NCBI GenBank assembly: GCA_014728085.1
Contig: WJMF01000234.1
Coordinates: 1-64,000 of the forward strand
Reading direction: 5' to 3'
Source: Candidatus Zhuqueibacterota bacterium
GTDB taxonomy: Bacteria > Zhuqueibacterota > Zhuqueibacteria > Residuimicrobiales > Oceaniaggregativiventaceae
DNA: 64,000 nt
The position numbers and the translations under genes were made by a program. Positions 62,486 to 64,000 of this stretch are shown piece by piece; position 1 is the stretch's first letter; each line of letters begins with the position of its first letter. Below the pieces are notes generated by a model. That model was given only the letters and a program-made list of their open reading frames with translations. It did no database searches and had not been told where the DNA came from.

Positions 62486-64000
62486 TTAGAGGTCCATAGG
62501 GGTGACTCGTAATGAGCCATGTTCAATCCACATTTCTTTACGCTTTATAAGGGATTGACTCGTGATTTCGTCATGCTCAGGGAACAGGGATGTCAATAGT
62601 TCTGATATTCTAACGGTATGCCCTTTATCCGAACGAGCTTGAAGATATAGCATCCGTCTTTTTCTATATAATTTAATAATAAATCGTTTGATATCCAAGA
62701 GCTGACTTTTTCTTTTTTTGCGAATAACATTAATTGTGTCCTGCTTTAGCAGATTTGAAACGGCCTCCTCAATGGCTTTAGGGGTAAAAAATTCAGGTAA
62801 ACTTATTTCATAATCGATACGGTTGATAACATCGCTCAATGACCGATCCTTTTTAAACAGTTGTCGGGTTTCCATGATTTCAATTCCGGGCGGTAGTTCC
62901 CGGTTTAGTCGTTTCTGGAATTCCAAAGCCGGGATATCATAAACCTGAATATCAACATATTCAGCATCGCTCACAAAACCGAGCGAAAGCGGCGGACCAT
63001 AGGATATCTTTGGATGCGGATTGAATCCTTGAGTAAAACAGAGTTCAATATTCGCCCGGCGTAAAGCACGTTCAAACAATCTCGCATAATCGAGGTGGGA
63101 GAAAAAACGAACCCGCTTGTCTCTTCGATATTTAAATCTTAAAAAAACAAGATTGTCGTGTGGCTTTTGGTTCGGTTCTGAATATGATTCGGAAGGAGGT
63201 TTAATCGGTTCCAGTTCGTTACAAACCGTAAGGCCACAGCGGCTGCATTTTCCATCCCGGCAATCGGGAGTAAATTCCAGGTCCTGAGCACGTCTCGATT
63301 CGGATTGCAGAAAGGATTTGCTGATGCCTTTATCGATATGCTCCCACGGCAACGGTACCTGCAGCGGCCTCGCCCGCAAGTAGCTATCAAATTCAAGCTG
63401 CTGGAACGCCATAGCTTCCTGCCAGAACGTATAATTGAAATTCTCGGACCACCCCTCCAGATTGGCGCCTTTTTTCCACGCCGAATAGATGACATCAGAA
63501 AGCGCTCTGTCCCCTCTTGCCAAAGTACCCTCAATCAATGCAATACGGGAATCTCTCCAGGAAAGTTTTATATTTTTTCTATGAATCGATTTTCTGAAAA
63601 ATTCAAGTTTCTCATCAATCTCCTCAATGCTATTTTGAGCTTCCCACTGAAAGGGGGTTGACGGTTTTGGTACAAAAGGAGAAATAGAGATATTCAGCCG
63701 TTTACCATGATAAAGACGTCCCAACGCCGATACTTTCTGAATAAGATCGATAATCGCAACCAAATCATCGTATGTTTCCCGCGGCAGACCAATCATAAAA
63801 TAGAGCTTGATGAGATTCCACCCTTCCCTGAAGGCAAGATCAGCAGCACGGAGTAGATCCTGTTCAGTGGTATCCTTGTTAATGATTTTCCGTAAACGAT
63901 CGGATCCGGCTTCCGGCGCAAGGGTCAAGCCGGACTTGCGAACCCCTTTTGCAAATTTTGCCAATGTGGGGGTAAACCGTTCCGGCCGTAACGACGGAAA
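62486..64000 (-). CDS. TIGR03960-type radical SAM protein fused to a DUF2344 domain (partial; N-terminus beyond the window)
   Basis: 504 codons are seen; the frame stays open to the right edge, so the N-terminal half with the CxxxCxxC cluster motif is outside. The visible part starts in the radical SAM barrel (FPSLRPERF, SGLTLAPEAGSDRLRKIIN) and continues with LIKLYFMIGLPRETYDD. A Cys motif DCRDGKCSRCGLTVC (about 245-259 of the visible part) follows, then the DUF2344/TIGR03936 domain (VRFFSHLDYARLFERALRRA, FTQGFNPHPKISYGPPLSLG) to the C-terminus. The fused form is common beside rng-rplU-rpmA, as here. Function unproven; a role in tRNA or rRNA modification is often suggested from context. Confidence 0.9.
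   Translation of the reverse strand, partial: FPSLRPERFTPTLAKFAKGVRKSGLTLAPEAGSDRLRKIINKDTTEQDLLRAADLAFREGWNLIKLYFMIGLPRETYDDLVAIIDLIQKVSALGRLYHGKRLNISISPFVPKPSTPFQWEAQNSIEEIDEKLEFFRKSIHRKNIKLSWRDSRIALIEGTLARGDRALSDVIYSAWKKGANLEGWSENFNYTFWQEAMAFQQLEFDSYLRARPLQVPLPWEHIDKGISKSFLQSESRRAQDLEFTPDCRDGKCSRCGLTVCNELEPIKPPSESYSEPNQKPHDNLVFLRFKYRRDKRVRFFSHLDYARLFERALRRANIELCFTQGFNPHPKISYGPPLSLGFVSDAEYVDIQVYDIPALEFQKRLNRELPPGIEIMETRQLFKKDRSLSDVINRIDYEISLPEFFTPKAIEEAVSNLLKQDTINVIRKKRKSQLLDIKRFIIKLYRKRRMLYLQARSDKGHTVRISELLTSLFPEHDEITSQSLIKRKEMWIEHGSLRVTPMDL

Overview
The window reads as chromosomal DNA of a Gram-negative (diderm) bacterium of moderate GC content, most likely a non-Bacteroidota member of the FCB superphylum (KSB1 or Calditrichota-like). 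Supporting this are KDO and Lpt lipopolysaccharide genes, two exported proteins with a C-terminal PNPF-type FlgD-like/Ig-like domain (14344-15522, 28771-30948), a B12-dependent ribonucleotide reductase, HslUV, and rng-rplU-rpmA next to a TIGR03960 radical SAM gene. The best promoter candidates are sigma-70-like (TTGACA, 17 bp, TAAATT/TATATT), not the Bacteroidota TTTG/TAnnTTTG type. The lineage is an inference. TTG start codons are frequent. No rRNA, tRNA, CRISPR array, insertion sequence or prophage was seen.

Left part (1-16964): the 5' part of a dUTPase gene, then a surface-modification group on the minus strand (sulfotransferase, GT9 glycosyltransferase, small-multidrug-export-like membrane protein, and a sulfatase-fold enzyme with Thr in place of the catalytic Cys). 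Divergent from it are a secreted beta-propeller glycosidase-like protein and a DUF4838 lipoprotein. A decayed N-terminal piece of a P1-family peptidase follows. Next come a metallophosphoesterase lipoprotein, a PurF-like protein lacking the N-terminal Cys nucleophile, a TraB-family membrane protein, a neutral-ceramidase-like protein, an exported protein with a sorting-type C-terminus, and a GH37 trehalase.

Middle part (16944-37527): a long minus-strand run, ribD-ribE-ribBA-ribH, a PorZ-like propeller protein, recN, a TPR (CpoB-like) protein, dnaE, a Yip1 membrane protein, a small membrane protein, a YtcJ-type amidohydrolase, a sugar nucleotidyltransferase, nfo and a URO-D-superfamily protein. 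A 356-bp intergenic region separates this run from divergent nrdJ. It holds promoters for both sides, a dyad next to the nrdJ promoter and a terminator-like hairpin in the rib leader.

Right part (37656-64000): all on the minus strand. It includes a STAS protein, an M16 peptidase and a lipopolysaccharide glycosyltransferase cluster (two tandem GT2, two GT9, two GT-B enzymes), with a Nudix hydrolase and an extremely acidic Trp-rich small protein embedded. A FemAB-like acyltransferase follows, then one long head-to-tail cluster gatC-kdsB-pyrG-kdsA-kdsD-lptC-lptA-lptB-rpoN-hslV-hslU-argF. This cluster couples KDO synthesis (with CTP supply by PyrG for KdsB) to lipopolysaccharide export; kdsC is not present in it. 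The window ends with rplU-rpmA, rng and a partial radical SAM gene.

Most of the window is housekeeping. The most interesting points are the Cys-less PurF, the Thr-type sulfatase with its sulfotransferase neighbour, the super-acidic protein, the rib leader hairpin without an FMN aptamer, stacked dyads at the start of the glycosidase gene, and a probable ATT start codon in a GT9 gene.
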